This document shows, piece by piece, positions 1 through 13,073 of a DNA stretch of 64,000 nt. Within the stretch, counting starts at the first letter, position 1. Each line of letters begins with the position of its first letter. Source of the stretch: Emydura subglobosa (Eukaryota > Chordata > Testudines > Chelidae). Made by a program: the position numbers and the translations under genes. The DNA is taken from assembly GCA_007922225.1 (NCBI GenBank), contig ML679941.1, positions 62,968,099 through 63,032,098 on the forward strand. Direction: 5' to 3'. The notes under the pieces are model-generated. The model worked only from the letters and a program-made list of their open reading frames with translations, ran no database searches and was not told the origin of the DNA.

Positions 1-1519
1 GCAGAGTAATAACTGGTTAGTCTGAGAAAGCTGACTGAAAATTTAGGTAAATGATTAAAAAGATTCTAAATTAGAAGTCAGAATATTCAGAAGAAACAAA
101 AATTACACAGTACAGAAGGAAAAAACTTCAATATATGTGTTAAAATAATAGTTGGTTTTGAAGTCAGTTGTAGTAAAATATATCATGGGGGACAGGAAGG
201 GTTACTGAGACAGGCATTATTTTATTATCAAAGTCATTTTTTTATCTTGAGAGCAGAATTTTACACAATATTGTTCAAGCAAACTGTCACTATGGCTTTT
301 TATTACATTGTTTGTAAATCCTCCCTAAGAAACAGAATATGTGTACTGTGAAAGCCATTGGGTTTGTCCAAAGCACAGTGTATATGATTTTTGAACTTAT
401 GCCTGTTTTTCCAACAGTAGTAAAGAATTATAACATGAATCTTTGTGGAAACCTTAAATATTATAAAAAATGATGATTTGCACATGTTCAGTATATAATT
501 GACCATGTGTAATTCATGTGTGTTAATGTAATTTATTTTGGAAATAAGTAAAATGTTTAATCAAATTATCTTCCAATTTTTAAAATAAATGTTAGTTGTC
601 TAAACGTAAAAACTATCTTAAACCCAATTTTTCTTACTATTATTTTACATTCTTATTATCCCAACCCAGCCAAACAAATATTTTGTCATATTTGGCTGGG
701 GAAAAACAAACAAAATATTTAGCTTTCATATAACACCAAACATAGAAAGTTTTCTCCTGAAAGCTGAAAAAAGTTGTCACAAAAAAAAACTTTCCCCATC
801 ATTAGATATAATGTTACTTCCACGATGCAATATTTAAATTAGCCCCTATTTTCTATTCATTGTGGATAAAGGCTACATTTTATAGATTTCAGTTTGTATT
901 TTAACACTGTCTTTTATAGTTTAACATAAACATAGAAAGATGTAATTAATGAGGCCCTAATCCTACAATGTAGCACACACACATGTTAAATCCATGCAGA
1001 AAGTAATTGACTTTCACAGGGCTCCATGTGGGCCCAGCAGTTCACTTGTGCACAGTATGTTGTGAGTTTCAGCGCACTAGTGAGTAAAATGTACTGTGTA
1101 GTGTTCTTTGGATGATACATTGTAGTGCCATTCCTACAGAGAATCCCAAAACACTATACAAAATGTACACGGACACATACATACTCCACTGTGTTTACCG
1201 AAGCATATTTCCTATTTGTTTCTGAAGATCTATTTCTACCATGACAGAGGTGGGAAATTTACTGACTAATAGCAAAGTTGGAAACTGGAGATAATCTATA
1301 CCTCTAATATTATTAGAAAAAAGTGTTGTATAAATATGGTCACTTGTTACACTGAACATTACTTGTTTCTTGTTTTGTACCTATTTCCCTTATCTTTCAT
1401 ATGTTTGTCTGTTTTAGTGTATGTTTTTCAGTCAGGGACATCATTTATACATTATTTATTTGTATAGCATCCAGCCAATTGTAACTGCTACAAAAATGTA
1501 TCCCCCTTTCTCCCCCGCT

Positions 1520-1537
1520 CCACACACACACACACAA
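1520..1537. repeat. (CA)n microsatellite
   Basis: About nine CA units follow a C-rich run. It is a simple sequence repeat with no sign of function. Confidence 0.8.
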
Positions 1538-1867
1538 AGGTTATTACCTTCTTCAGGAGGAGTTCTGTCGCGATAAAAGTAGCAGGATCAGTCCTACTGT
1601 ACAGGAGTCATTTCTTCTGCCATTGAAAGTCATCCACCTCTGGTTTGGAAAGCATCCTCTGGTTAACGGCAACACAGCTGCACTTTGGAAGTGTTTAGGA
1701 AGTAAGTGAAGAAGAATCCTATGTCTAGCTGAAAATGCAGAGCTTTTCTCTGCAGACAAGACATATGGCTTGTTACAGAGTTTGAAGTGCAAATTTACTA
1801 CAAGCCAAGATAATGTGACAGTGCTCTTCTCTTAAGGAGAAATAATTGAATTAAATGATATTCTGCC

Positions 1868-1989
1868 TAGAATGACCAGATAGTAAGTGTGAAAAATCAG
1901 GACAGGGCGAGGGGTAATAGGCAGCTATATAAGACAAAGCCCCAGATATCAAGACTGTCCCTATAAAATCAGGACATCTGGTCACTCTA
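1868..1989. mobile_element. hAT-like MITE, 122 bp, with 8-bp target duplication
   Basis: The ends are inverted copies: TAGAATGACCAGAT at the left and the complement of TAGAGTGACCAGAT at the right. The same eight bases, ATTCTGCC, flank the element at 1860-1867 and 1990-1997. An 8-bp duplication is the hallmark of hAT-superfamily transposition. There is no coding capacity, so it is a non-autonomous element. A related copy in the opposite orientation lies at 21325-21445, with the shared GTCCCTATAAAATC segment inverted. The hAT assignment rests on the duplication length, not on a transposase. Confidence 0.8.
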
Positions 1990-3194
1990 ATTCTGCCTGT
2001 TGCATGACTATACAGTATATTCAAATGATTGATCCTAAATACTTTCTTCAAATCGTAGTATTCCAGATTTTAAAAATATTTTTATTTAAATTAAATGTCT
2101 TAGGTAACTTACTTTACATTTTAACCAATTTTAGACAGTTAGCAAAAATCTGTCATTGTCATAATGGAGCTGGTCTGCAGCTGAAGCACAGAACTGTTAC
2201 CTAGAAACCTTCAGTGACTGGGGGTTTGATAGATATATCATATCAATAGGTAACTTAGAAAAATAGATTGGGAGTCATGAGGTCTTGGTTCTAATCTTAT
2301 CTTTGCCAAACAGGATTTGTGTGTGATGTTGCATATATATAGCATGGTATGCTGTGAGGTTTAATTCATTGACATTTGTAAATACTATGAGAAGAAAATC
2401 ACTTTATAAGTGAAAAATATTTTTCAAAAATATTTTATTACACCATAAGAAGGTCATATAAAAATATTGTGTAGTATTCTCAAACTTTTATATATTTTAG
2501 GACAGTTTCTGTTTTTGTGTGTGTCATTGACTCTCATTGAAGCTACTGAATTGTTTTTCATTGACCATTCTCTCTTTAATTTTTAATATCTGATTTGCAA
2601 TTTCAGGTTCAGAGTATAATACTATTTACTAGTGAATGTTTTTGCATTTAGGATGTTTGGAAATATACTAGCATTTAATAAATCTTCATATAAGTGAAGC
2701 TTTTATAATACTCAGTATATGTGGCTATGTCAGAGCTAATAGTTGTAGGAGTTTCCAGTTACTGTTAAGAAATAATATAGTTGTTGGAGTTATATCAGTG
2801 TGCACCAGGATTAGGAAGTGTTAGTTTTAGGTAAAATCTGACTAGTAATAATTTAGGTCACAGTTCTAAAAGAAATGTTTTTATATAATTTTAGCAAAGA
2901 ATTTGAATTCTCACCTTATTAATCTCTCTTATTATAAATATTTAATTCCATTTCCTTTTGGTAACATTTCCTATGGTTGATAACTTTGATTTATTATACT
3001 GGTTGGTTTGAAGATTAAAGCAATGAGTGAGTGTTGTCTCTGTTCACCTCTGCACCGGGGGAAGTACAATTTGCAGTGTAGTAAGATCACACATTTCTAC
3101 AATGTCATGTATGCGAGACACAATTCATATTTCTTTTCCAGTAATATTGGGTGATAAATACAGATTTAAGAATGCTTGTTGACTGAGGCAATGC

Positions 3195-3465
3195 TTGCTG
3201 GGGAGGTAGCATGTTTCAGTGGATTGAGCACTGGAATGGAAGTCAGTAGACCAGGTTTCTATTTCCCCATCTGTCATTGAGCTGCTATATGACCCTGGGC
3301 AAGTCAATTAATCTTTCATTGACTTTGTTTCCCCCTCCCCACCGCCTTTTCTCTGTCTTGTCTGTTTGGATTGTAAGCTTCTGAGTCAGGGACTGTATTT
3401 CACAATATGGTTGTACAGAGCCAATCTTAATTGGGGCCTGTAGACTCTATTGTAATATATATAAT
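3195..3465 (+). mobile_element. tRNA-derived SINE (MIR-like body and reptile 3' tail)
   Basis: The unit starts with a degenerate tRNA-like head (gtggattgagcactggaatgg). The middle carries the MIR-like phrase around gaccctgggcaagtca. The tail resembles the common 3' end of these repeats (ttgtaagcttctgagtcaggg). It is an old, mutated copy. The identification comes from recognising the family pattern, not from alignment. Confidence 0.7.
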
Positions 3466-3525
3466 AAAAACTGATGATTTTGTGTTATCACATTATAACT
3501 TTCTTTGGTGTTTTTATCTCTTTTT

Positions 3526-3543
3526 CTATATATATATATATAT
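3526..3543. repeat. (TA)n microsatellite
   Basis: This is a short run of alternating T and A. Confidence 0.75.
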
Positions 3544-6500
3544 TAGGACGTCATGTATTACGGATATTATAGAGTTTTAGGGGGAAAATTTACTTTGTAT
3601 ACAGAAAACATTTTAATCAGAAATATCAAAAAGAATCTAAGTAACAAGAACAGGACAGAAGGAAAGAGAGAAGAATGAGGGAGAAAAACAGAAAATAATA
3701 CCACATACAATTATCATATGACTCATGCTGCTATTATTTCTGTAGAATATTTTAATCATATACTTATAGGAATGCTAACCATATTTCTTCAAAGAAAGTA
3801 AAGCTCAGGTTACACAGAAGGAAACACTATCAAGACTCTAGGTCACAATTTATTACATGATAGTAATGAAATTGGTCATGGGCCGTACACTTTTGCTTCT
3901 TTTCTAACAACTTTAAAAATTAAAATAGGAATGAAGGACTAGATTTGTTTATTTTCACCTCATCTGTTATGACTGGCTTTATCTTAACCACTAATGTGTC
4001 ATGAACCACACAAGCTTGAAAATTATTTTTATGGTGGTTACCTCCCAGGTATTGGTCTTTGTAATTAAATAGCTGATGAGCAGATCTTGGTGCCAGCTAT
4101 GTGGATTCAGCTGTGTACAAGCTTTAGGTGCTATATCATGTTACTCTTCACTATTTGACTTTGGCCAGAATCCCAAAGCAATCCCTGCCAATAAGTACGT
4201 GATTAATACGGAGCTTTTTCGATGTGCTTGGCAGTTCTTTTACAATTACCTCACACTGACAGCTGTATCTGATCTTCAGTCAGTTGTGTGTTTTCTGCAG
4301 GCTTGGCACTGATTTTATTTTTGCCTTGGGATATTCTGTAGCAGTCCAGAAGTGGTTAGAAATGGATCCTTAAAATATTCTTGCTTCTTTCTTTTTTTGC
4401 TTTTATTTGCACCTCATTATTTTTGTGACAAAAGAAAGGGATTGTAAATGCTCATATACATTGGATTTGTACAGTAAAAACATGCAGTTGACATGTAAAC
4501 AAAATTAATAAGTAACTGAACTCAAGGTTTTGTATTCTTGGTACGTGAGGAAATGAAAACATCCGTTTCAAGGAATCCTTTTAAAGATACCTCCCTGCCC
4601 TCTCCTAACTCATCTCAAATAAAATAATATTGTATATAAACAATGGTAGAGAGCTCTGTCTTGCAAGATGACTCTGACTCTAAATCAGACTTCATTGACT
4701 TTTGACGAAAATAAAACAATACCTAATTATCTTTTTGTAGGACTTTCTGTTTTAATATCCAGACCCAGGATATAGTTTTGTCAACAAGTTCAATAGCAAT
4801 TTTCTTTGTCAATATCTGCTGCTCATTTGTGATTATTAATAATATTTACTTATTTAGCAACACAGGTTTATGTGATGATTTTGGTCTTACCATAACTTAA
4901 TTTCTTATTTCATTATGACTTTTTAGGTATATAAATAAGACCAGAGAAGTTTAGACAGTCTCTGTGTGTGTTAAAATGGATGGTGGAGGACACAGGCTCA
5001 TACTGAAGTTCTATTTGTTGCCTCAAAAATAATGTTGGTATTTGGATTCTTGCTGTTTAAAGGAACACTGTTAACTCAAAAAATCACATTCTGTCTGAAA
5101 ATCATGTGCCCAACATTGTTACAAATAACCACTAAGGTGCTAGAACCTCAGCTGATGTAAATTTGTGTAGTTCCATGACCTTAAAGGATGTGGTCCAAGA
5201 GTCTGAGGTTCTAACGTTTCCAACTTCCGCACTGAGTCCTAGTCTGAAGTAGAAGGGTAAGTTAGGGATTTAGGCTCAATAAATACATTTGGAAGTGCAA
5301 ACAGAGAATTTGGACTTTTGGGGTAGAAGGAATGTAGTGAAAATTGAAACATTAAAAGGAAATGGACAGGAGCTCTAGAGCTTGAGTGTAAAAAAAAAAA
5401 AAAAAAAGCGAGGTCTGGGTTTTGTGATGTAATGTATGTATAACATCAAAATATAAAAAGGAAACATGCCTCTTTTCAGGAATAACAATGAACACATACA
5501 AAATATGTTAAGCAATATTGCATAAAAGTAACATTGTGCGTTGGTTAATATTTTGTTGCATTGTACATTTATAAAGTTACAGCAGCCATTCAGTATTAGC
5601 AAATGCTGTTTCTTAAGCAGTGGAAGAGGAAAGGTGCTCATAAGCATACAGAATAGATTAGATGATGTCGCCATGTTGGTCCATGTGAACTAGATAGTAC
5701 CAAGAGGTATCAATCAACAACACTGATTTTATTATAGCAAGACCAGTATAAAAACAAGTGGCAAAAATGGAGAAAGATAAATCCAATTTGGAATCAGATT
5801 TCAGTTTTATTACATTTCAGTGGTGATCTTGGTAAAAAAGCCAAGTTTAAAGTGTCAATGTCACTTTAAAAGCTATTAAAATGCTTTCAGACTATACAAG
5901 CTCTGGGTTTAGTAGTAGTATAGTTATGTCAGTACTAAATTAGAAGGAGCTTTCTTTCTCTTCAAGTTCTACTCATGCAGAAACACTTTAAGAGACTGAT
6001 ATTTCACAACACTTCAGTAACAAATTGCCTCAGCCAAGGTAAAGGTTAAAAATGATGTAAATGACAGTTGTTTTCCTTTGGAGAGTATAATTTCTGAAAT
6101 AAAATGCAATCCTGAGTAGAGTTGGCAGTTCGGCCTGTACATTAAAAGGTTATTTCTACCTTCTGTTTGCCACATACTATATACAAACTGATGGACTCAG
6201 TCACTAGAAAATAAATCACAGTTCACCTCCATCCATTTTTAGTTATGTATGTATTCGAATAGCTTAATGTCTTAAAAAATAAGATGTGCAGAAAAACGCC
6301 ATCAGCCAGTTGAAGGAAACAAGTAGCCTCTATTTTTATAGTACTTTGCATAGTGTAATAACTGATTGTGTTGACTGTCTGTCATTATCGATCTGAAGAA
6401 AAAAAACAGTTTTCCAAACCAGAATTTATAAATCATCTACATGTTATTGAAAACCATAAAACAAGAAATCAGATTTGTACTGTTTAAATAATCCATCGGT

Positions 6501-9500
6501 GATTTAGATAATAATGGTCTTGCCACCCGGTATGAATTATGTTTGCTATAGTGAGTAATATTTAGTGTTAAATAAATTAAAATGAGTCTGTAAGAAAATT
6601 TTCGTAAAAAAAAATGCCTGCATTAGGGCTATTTGCTTGGTAATAAACCATTCTGTTTCAGAAGGTGCAAAGGAAAACATGTGAATGTATTTCTATGCAT
6701 AACACTTGCGAATCACTGGGAAACAGAAAGAAAACATTTTAATGAATGCAAACGAGTCGTCAAAAACACTGGGACAGGAAATAAACAAGAAATTGCAATA
6801 CACTCTGGAACTTTCTGAGCTACAGGAATAAAACATATTGGCCTTGATTCTTCCCTGTTTTGCACCTTTCAAAGTCATTTATGTCTGTTCAAAGTGAATT
6901 TAAAATGTTACCATACTAGAATGGTGGTATTTTACACTCATTCTGTACAGGTAGAAAAATCTATACAAGGTACAGCGTGCAACATAGAAGAATGAGGCCC
7001 ACTGTTTTCCTATACATTTGATGCAATACATTGCATTAGGTAAAATTGACCATACTGAAGAAGATGGGTACCACACTTTTTTTTGTGGCCTATTTCACAC
7101 ATATGAGTGGAATAGCAAATACAAGAAAAGGCTACTCAGGATTCCCCAACCCAATAAAATCCTTTGCTCTTATATGCACTGCCAAATATTTTTTTTCTAT
7201 AAGCACCAAAAGAGGCAGTAAATAGGGTATGTTTAGTGTTCTACACCCTGGCCACGTAATATAAGTTGCACTGTTTTCTATCCACACATACTTGTTTTGG
7301 TTAGCTATACAACTCTTATATAGCCATGAAATGCTGACCAAACAAATCCGTGTCAAGGGAGCTATGCAATAGAATGAAGAGGTTGACAAGGGTGAGTGTG
7401 AAGCTCTTTTCCCCCATTACGGTATGCTGAAAGAATTAAAATGTATTATGAGAATGGGGGTGGTTGACAAAAATCCAAAAGTATATTTTTTTCTGGATAA
7501 TACTTCTTGCTTAATCGAATCATCAGCGACATTTTATATATATCAAACATCCTTTTGCATCTTCCCTTTTCCCCACTGGGAACAATTAAGTACAGGAAAA
7601 GAATTCCATCAACTACAAATTACGCTGAAATAGAATATAAAATGGACATTCCAAATATAAGTGCTAAGGTAGTTGCAATGCTACAAAAATGTAGGCAAAG
7701 TAGTTGGAGCTAATATCTCTCTGCAAAACCTTAGAATAGTAGTTAAAAACAGATTGTCAGTCTCTAGAAGACCATAAAACCAGGATTACAAAATCAAGAT
7801 CAGATAACAGTAAACACACAACCTTCAAGAATAAATTAATGCATTAGAAAGTAATCCAAATGCAATAATATTAAAAATACATAACTAGTAGTTGGTTTCC
7901 CAGTAGAGATGGAAAGACATAATTCAACATACTTGAAAGAAATTCAGTCATTCAAAACTGTTAGTTTTTTTCCCATGTTCAGTTGATGATAGTTTACTTC
8001 CCCCTCCCCTTTGTGTGTGGTAACTACTTACTTAGCCCATAGAAACAAACAGAATGGAGAAGTAGCTAATTCAAATAACTGCTTTTAGAAAACAAAAAGT
8101 ATTCCACAAACCCACCGATGTTACCTCCCTTTGTCTGGATTTAGAAATAGGACTTGTGCTCTTTGGCTAGAGGAGGGAATTGTTTTCATCACAGTACATC
8201 AGAATGCTTTACCTGCTGTGGCCTTGGGCATTTTTGCATAATCAATGCCTTTATTTGTGTTGTTGGACCATTGATGCATCTTGGAGCCAGTCGAACATCC
8301 CTTAATTTTATTTGCTTAAATCATGATTTACCAAACTGTTCCATTCAGCAAGCATTTAGGCACATACTTAAGGCCCATTAAAATCAGTGGGATTTAAAGC
8401 ATGTGCTCAGGTGCCTTCCAGAATTGGGAGACTTGTACTCATGGGATAGCATTGCTTCAGTTCTGTCATACCTCATATGTTCCGTTACGCTGTATATTGC
8501 GTGGTATCAGAAATACAGTGTCCTATGAAGAGCCTATAAAGCTCAGTAGAACAGAATAGAATTCAGCCTGAATATTAGCTGTTTTGATAGCAGCTCCTTC
8601 TTGTGTGCTCATTGTGGCTATTCCTTCTGCTACACATGTGCTGTGGGATTTTTGTAAGCTGTTAGCCTACACGTCACGATATATCTACTTCATTAACAGT
8701 GAATAGAGTTATATTATACTTCAGCTCTTATTCCGTGCTTCGTTCCATTACCTAGAATTACTCAATTTGTGAGAAGTTGTATAGAGAGAAGAGTTCTGCC
8801 TTATAGATATCCCTATAATGAATGGTAAGATGTCTTGTTAGTTGCTTCATATACAATATACTGTCTCTTTCAAAGTTATATGCTATACAATCTTTCATAA
8901 TGTATCCATAAAGTATTCCTGAATGTTTTCAGTGTTTATATATCAATATTTATTGAACTCCCACTTCAGGATTTTGTTAGAACAGTTGTGATTCAGACTT
9001 GTTTTTTCTTAGTAACCTGACATACAGATTCAAACTATAATCTTGTAAAGGACATTTCACTGCAAAATATTTAAAAGAAACCCAATGTGACTTTTAAAAT
9101 AACTGTAAACCTGACTTTTAAATCAGAATCAACTCAGTCTCCCTTCTTCGTCCTGCAGTTTTGAGGGCAAAAATAATGCCAGTTAGATATCTCATCTGTG
9201 AGCAATCAGGTAATTACACATCACATAATGTTACTAGAGCCTACAAATAATGGCAGGCACAAAAAGGGTGTCCAGGTTTTTAAAATGTGGCCCATAAAAA
9301 TACATGCTTACTTATCTGCTGAATTGTTGTTTTAAACACCCACAGTATGCTTGGGAGTGTACAAGAAAACATGGGAGAAAACACATAAAATCTGACACAA
9401 GGAGCTTACATTCTAAATACACTGGCGAAATAAATTATATTGGGAGGTCCAGAAGAAAATTCTGTATTAGAGCATTATTTTTCCTCACAGCTCATTTCAG

Positions 9501-10130
9501 TATCATGAGTGGTGACAGCACTTACTAATTATTTTGTTCAGAGAAAATAGAAAGGGTTCAGATTAATTTATAAGTGATACTGTACATAAATGTTAGCCTA
9601 GCTAAGGTTATAGCATTTTTAACTTGTATTGGGGATGAGTTTCACTGGACGTGGGATAATGAGAAGACACTCACAGAGTAGAGGAGAGAATAAAAATTCC
9701 ATGATTAAACCTGCTCTTTCTTTTCAGAGCTTGCCAATTTTTGTTTGAAATATTTATTGCATAACCAACAACAAAATTATAACAGTCGTTTTCTTTACAT
9801 AAATGTATTTCATAGAATCTTATTAACCATCACTTTATTATAAATAAATTTGCCAAATTTTTCTGTGATGTAGCCAATAGTTACAGCAGCGATTAAGCTG
9901 GCCTGATATATTTTATATACAATATTGTCATAAAACTTTTTTTTGTGAATACTTTCTAGGATACTAGAGACATAGTCTCTCAAACATGAACCTTCATTTT
10001 GTCATGGTAAATTCAGTCAGCCCAGTAATCAAGCAAACCTTTCCACAAGGTCCTAAACTTCAGGATAATTCCCAATCTTACCCACATATATCCAGCATGC
10101 AGATACATTCTGTTCCAGAGTGTAACTTAT

Positions 10131-10148
10131 CTGTCTGTCTGTCTGTCT
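10131..10148. repeat. (CTGT)n microsatellite
   Basis: Four and a half tandem CTGT units form a simple repeat. Confidence 0.85.
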
Positions 10149-10349
10149 AACACACCCATATATGTGTTCATAGATTTTATGTTATGGTAATAATACTGCA
10201 TATTTTATAACATAATCCATCAAATAATTTCAAAGCACAGTATGTACATTAATTAATGAAGTCATAGAGCACTTTTGTGTGATATGTAATATTAATTATT
10301 AAATTAATTAATACATTAAAATTAATAATATTATTATCTCTGTATTATA

Positions 10350-11003
10350 GATGCATAGATTCCAAGGCCAGAAGGGACTATTGTGATCATCTAGTGTGAC
10401 CTCCTATATAACACAGGCTATAGAACTTCCCCAAAATAACTCGTAGAGCATATGTTTTAGAAAAACATCCAATGCTGGTTTAAAAATGGTCAGTGATGGA
10501 GAATCCACCACAATCCTTAGTAAATTGTTCCAGTGGTTAATTACTCTCACTGTTAAAATATGTATGCCTTATTTCCTGTCTGAATTTCAGTTTCCAGCTA
10601 TTGGATCATGTTATACTATTCTTTACTAGGTTGAAGGGCCCATTATTAAATATTTGTTCCCCTTACAGACTTTATTCAATCATCACTTAACCTTCTCTTT
10701 TTGTTATGCTAAATAGATTGAATCTACAATATGACAGGTCTTCTAATCCTTTAATCATTCTCATGGCTCTTCTCTGAACCATTTCCAATTTATCAACATC
10801 CTTTTTGAATTGTGGACACCAGATCTGGACACTATTCTAGTAGTGGTTGCACATGCCAAATACAGAGATAAAATAACCTCTCTACTCCTACTCGAGATTC
10901 CCCTTTTATGAAGCCAAGGATTGCACTAGCCCTTTCAGCCACAACCTCACACTGGAAGCTCATGTTCAGCTGATTATCCACCATGACCCTCAAATCTTTT
11001 TAA
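10350..11003 (-). mobile_element. CR1 LINE 3' end, antisense
   Basis: The plus strand reads as the complement of a CR1 3' region. It starts with a form of the terminal phrase (catagattccaaggccagaa). It then carries the segments typical of sauropsid CR1 tails, such as ctcatggctcttctctgaac near 10765 and gaattgtggacaccagat near 10810. The element is 5'-truncated, as is usual for CR1, and has small deletions. The antisense direction follows from the 3' terminal motif lying on the left. Confidence 0.8.
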
Positions 11004-11029
11004 GTTTCTTTGGTTAAATGGCTTAAGCA

Positions 11030-11120
11030 AAGCCACTCAATCAGTCTGGTGACAGCTGGGAGTGGAGTCTTGATCTCCTGATTCAGAGAGGTGTTTTAAT
11101 CGTTAGACCATGCTTCTGTA
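11030..11120 (-). mobile_element. Antisense tRNA-SINE head fragment
   Basis: The stretch around ttgatctcctgattcagag and ttaatcgttagaccatgctt is the complement of a tRNA-like SINE head (A box and B box region). It abuts the CR1 remnant. It is short and mutated. Confidence 0.6.
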
Positions 11121-11485
11121 AAGCTAAGTAGGATATTGGGTATAGTGACTAAAGTTAGTACATTCATAAAATCACATCCTAATTTTACCTCCAATATAAA
11201 ATCACATATTAACAGTTCCCTTCACTTAAAGTAATTCACAAAATGCGGAATTTGGGAGGGGATCGATATAGTAGATACTGCACTCAGTAGTGACGGAAAT
11301 TCAGGGAAATGTATATGTCACAACAGATTACACCTTTGCTGATATTCTGACAAGAAATCATATTGTTAGAAATCTAAATAGGATCAGTGACCAGGACAGC
11401 AAACAAAGATCAATAGGGATTAGATAAATTATCTTGGACATAACTCTACTATTCTCTTCCCTTTTACTGTACATAGTACTCCATT

Positions 11486-11779
11486 GGGTATATCTTTACT
11501 GCAGTTGCGAGGTGTGATTCCCAGCATGAGTATACAGACTCATGCCATCTCTACTCAAGCTAGCATGCTAAAAATAGCAGTGTGAATATTGCAGCACCAC
11601 TAGGGGCTTAGGCTAGCCACCTGACATGCTGGGCTCTGAGCTCAGGTGGTTAGCCTGAGCTTCCGCCAGTGCCGCAATATCCACACTGCTATTTTTAGCA
11701 TGCTAACTTGAGCAGGGCTGGCCCGAGTCTGTCTACCAATGCTGGGAATCACACTTCCCAATGCAGCGTAGACGTACCC
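11486..11779. mobile_element. Fold-back DNA transposon (MITE), about 294 bp
   Basis: The ends are inverted (GGGTATATCTTTACTGC against the complement of GCAGCGTAGACGTACCC). The inverted match runs deep into the element: tgctaaaaatagcagtgtg near 11566 is answered by its complement near 11685. Smaller inverted segments surround the centre near 11640. The whole unit could form one long hairpin. There is no coding capacity and I could not fix a clear target duplication, so the superfamily is open. Confidence 0.75.
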
Positions 11780-12978
11780 TTGTAGACCAAAGGTTTCTGT
11801 TCATCTTTTTTCCTCAAAGATCATCTTAATGTTTTAGGATCATCTTCCTCTTTTTTTTCTCTTGGTTGCTCTTCACTAGTCTCATTCTCTAACACTTGGA
11901 GCTCCCACTGTTAGTCCACTGGTCTGGTCTTTTTATCCTTTATCAATTTCAGTCTCCTTTTTCTGTCTGCCAGGTCTTTGAAAAGAGTTCTGCATGCAGG
12001 TTTGTATCCCATTCTTCGAATGCATGTAACTTTTTATAAATCTGAAGACTCTTATATTTCCACTGTCCTCTTTTTAACCTCATCTGCTTGATTAATTTTA
12101 AAATATTTCAGAGCCATCTTTCTAAGTTGAAATGCCAGGATCCCATCCAACTTGTTTTCATTTTTAAGTATTAAAATCACGTTCAGAATGATTTAAACAG
12201 TCAGCTGACATCAAAGTGTTTTAAAGAAAACTTAGAAGAACTTTCCATACCACGGGTAGTATGAACATTCACAATGTTGCCAGTTTAGCTGTCCCAACAT
12301 TGCATTAGGATTAAGCATTAATTTAGGAGCTTTGTTGTCACTTGAAACATTAATGAGACTAAACCAAACTCAATCAATCTGTGATGTGTAAATGCTTTAG
12401 TGTTTTGAAGAAGCAGCAAGAGCCTTTGCAGCTGGTCCTTTCTGGAAAACAAACATAATGGCTAACAACAAAGCAGATCTTCAGCACTTTAGTAAACAAG
12501 CATATCTTCTGTAATGAGTTGCCAAAATACTATATAAAAATTGTTTACTGTAAAAGAAAAGCCCAGCAGTAAATGATACATACGTCCTGTTATATTGACA
12601 AGCTGCCCAGCTCAGCATCTTGGGATGAATGTCAATGCGTTGGTTGCCAGAATTAAATGCAAACTCTTTTGTCATCTCTAAAGAACATTAAACAGAAAGA
12701 AAGAAAGCAGTTTTTGCATACAATTCACTCGGTTAGGTCTTGGAGGAATAACTTTGGAAAATATGAAGATTTCAAAAATGGAGCCTAAAGCAAAAACATC
12801 TGTTGTTGAGAAAATACCTTTTTCATAACACCAATATGTTTTCTGTTATTGGACAGGAATAACAGTTCAACAGCTCTGCTCCTATGCTCTAACTACTGTT
12901 TGTCTTTCTCAATAGATGATTTACCTGAAGAGAAGAAGAATTTAATAAAGTAACACACTATTTTTCTCTCATTTGCAG

Positions 12979-13073
12979 ATTGCTCTCTGGGATTGTGGGG
13001 GTTTCCCATGTGCCGGTATTTAAAGGAAGAGGGCTGGTGCTGTGGTCGCAATGCCAGAATGTCAGCCTGCTTA
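12979..13073 (+). CDS. METTL25: METTL25 coding exon (W-G-F-P-M-C region)
   Basis: This exon has an acceptor (tttgcag) at its left and a donor (gtatgg) from 13074. After two leftover bases it encodes 31 codons, including WGFPMCRYLKEEGWCCGRNA and RMSACL, which I recognise as the cysteine-rich middle of METTL25. METTL25 is a putative SAM-dependent methyltransferase-like protein of poorly known function, and its SAM-binding fold would lie in upstream exons. The exon ends on a codon boundary, and the next exon (16213) begins ALERV, as in the family. No frame damage is seen. Confidence 0.88.

Larger units (their letters stand above)
1..12978. other. Intronic or upstream DNA of METTL25 with scattered repeats
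   Basis: No coding exon could be supported here. The sequence is AT-rich, and the open frames are short and show no recognisable family. It holds the MITE, SINE, CR1, fold-back and microsatellite features listed separately. A weak palindrome-type repeat begins near 955. The first recognised METTL25 exon at 12979 starts inside a codon, so at least one upstream exon must exist. None was recognised in this stretch by eye, so it is probably intron. A small exon could have been missed. Confidence 0.5.

Noticed and set aside
4076..4312. 78-codon frame considered as a METTL25 exon or separate gene
   Set aside because: It does not match METTL25 and shows no convincing splice borders or family motif.
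5375..5674. 99-codon minus-strand frame ending in a run of Phe
   Set aside because: The end comes from the poly(A) run at 5390-5407, and the rest shows no protein family.
7340..7390. AG...GGTGAGT pattern that could border an upstream METTL25 exon
   Set aside because: All three frames between the borders contain stops or no conserved residues.
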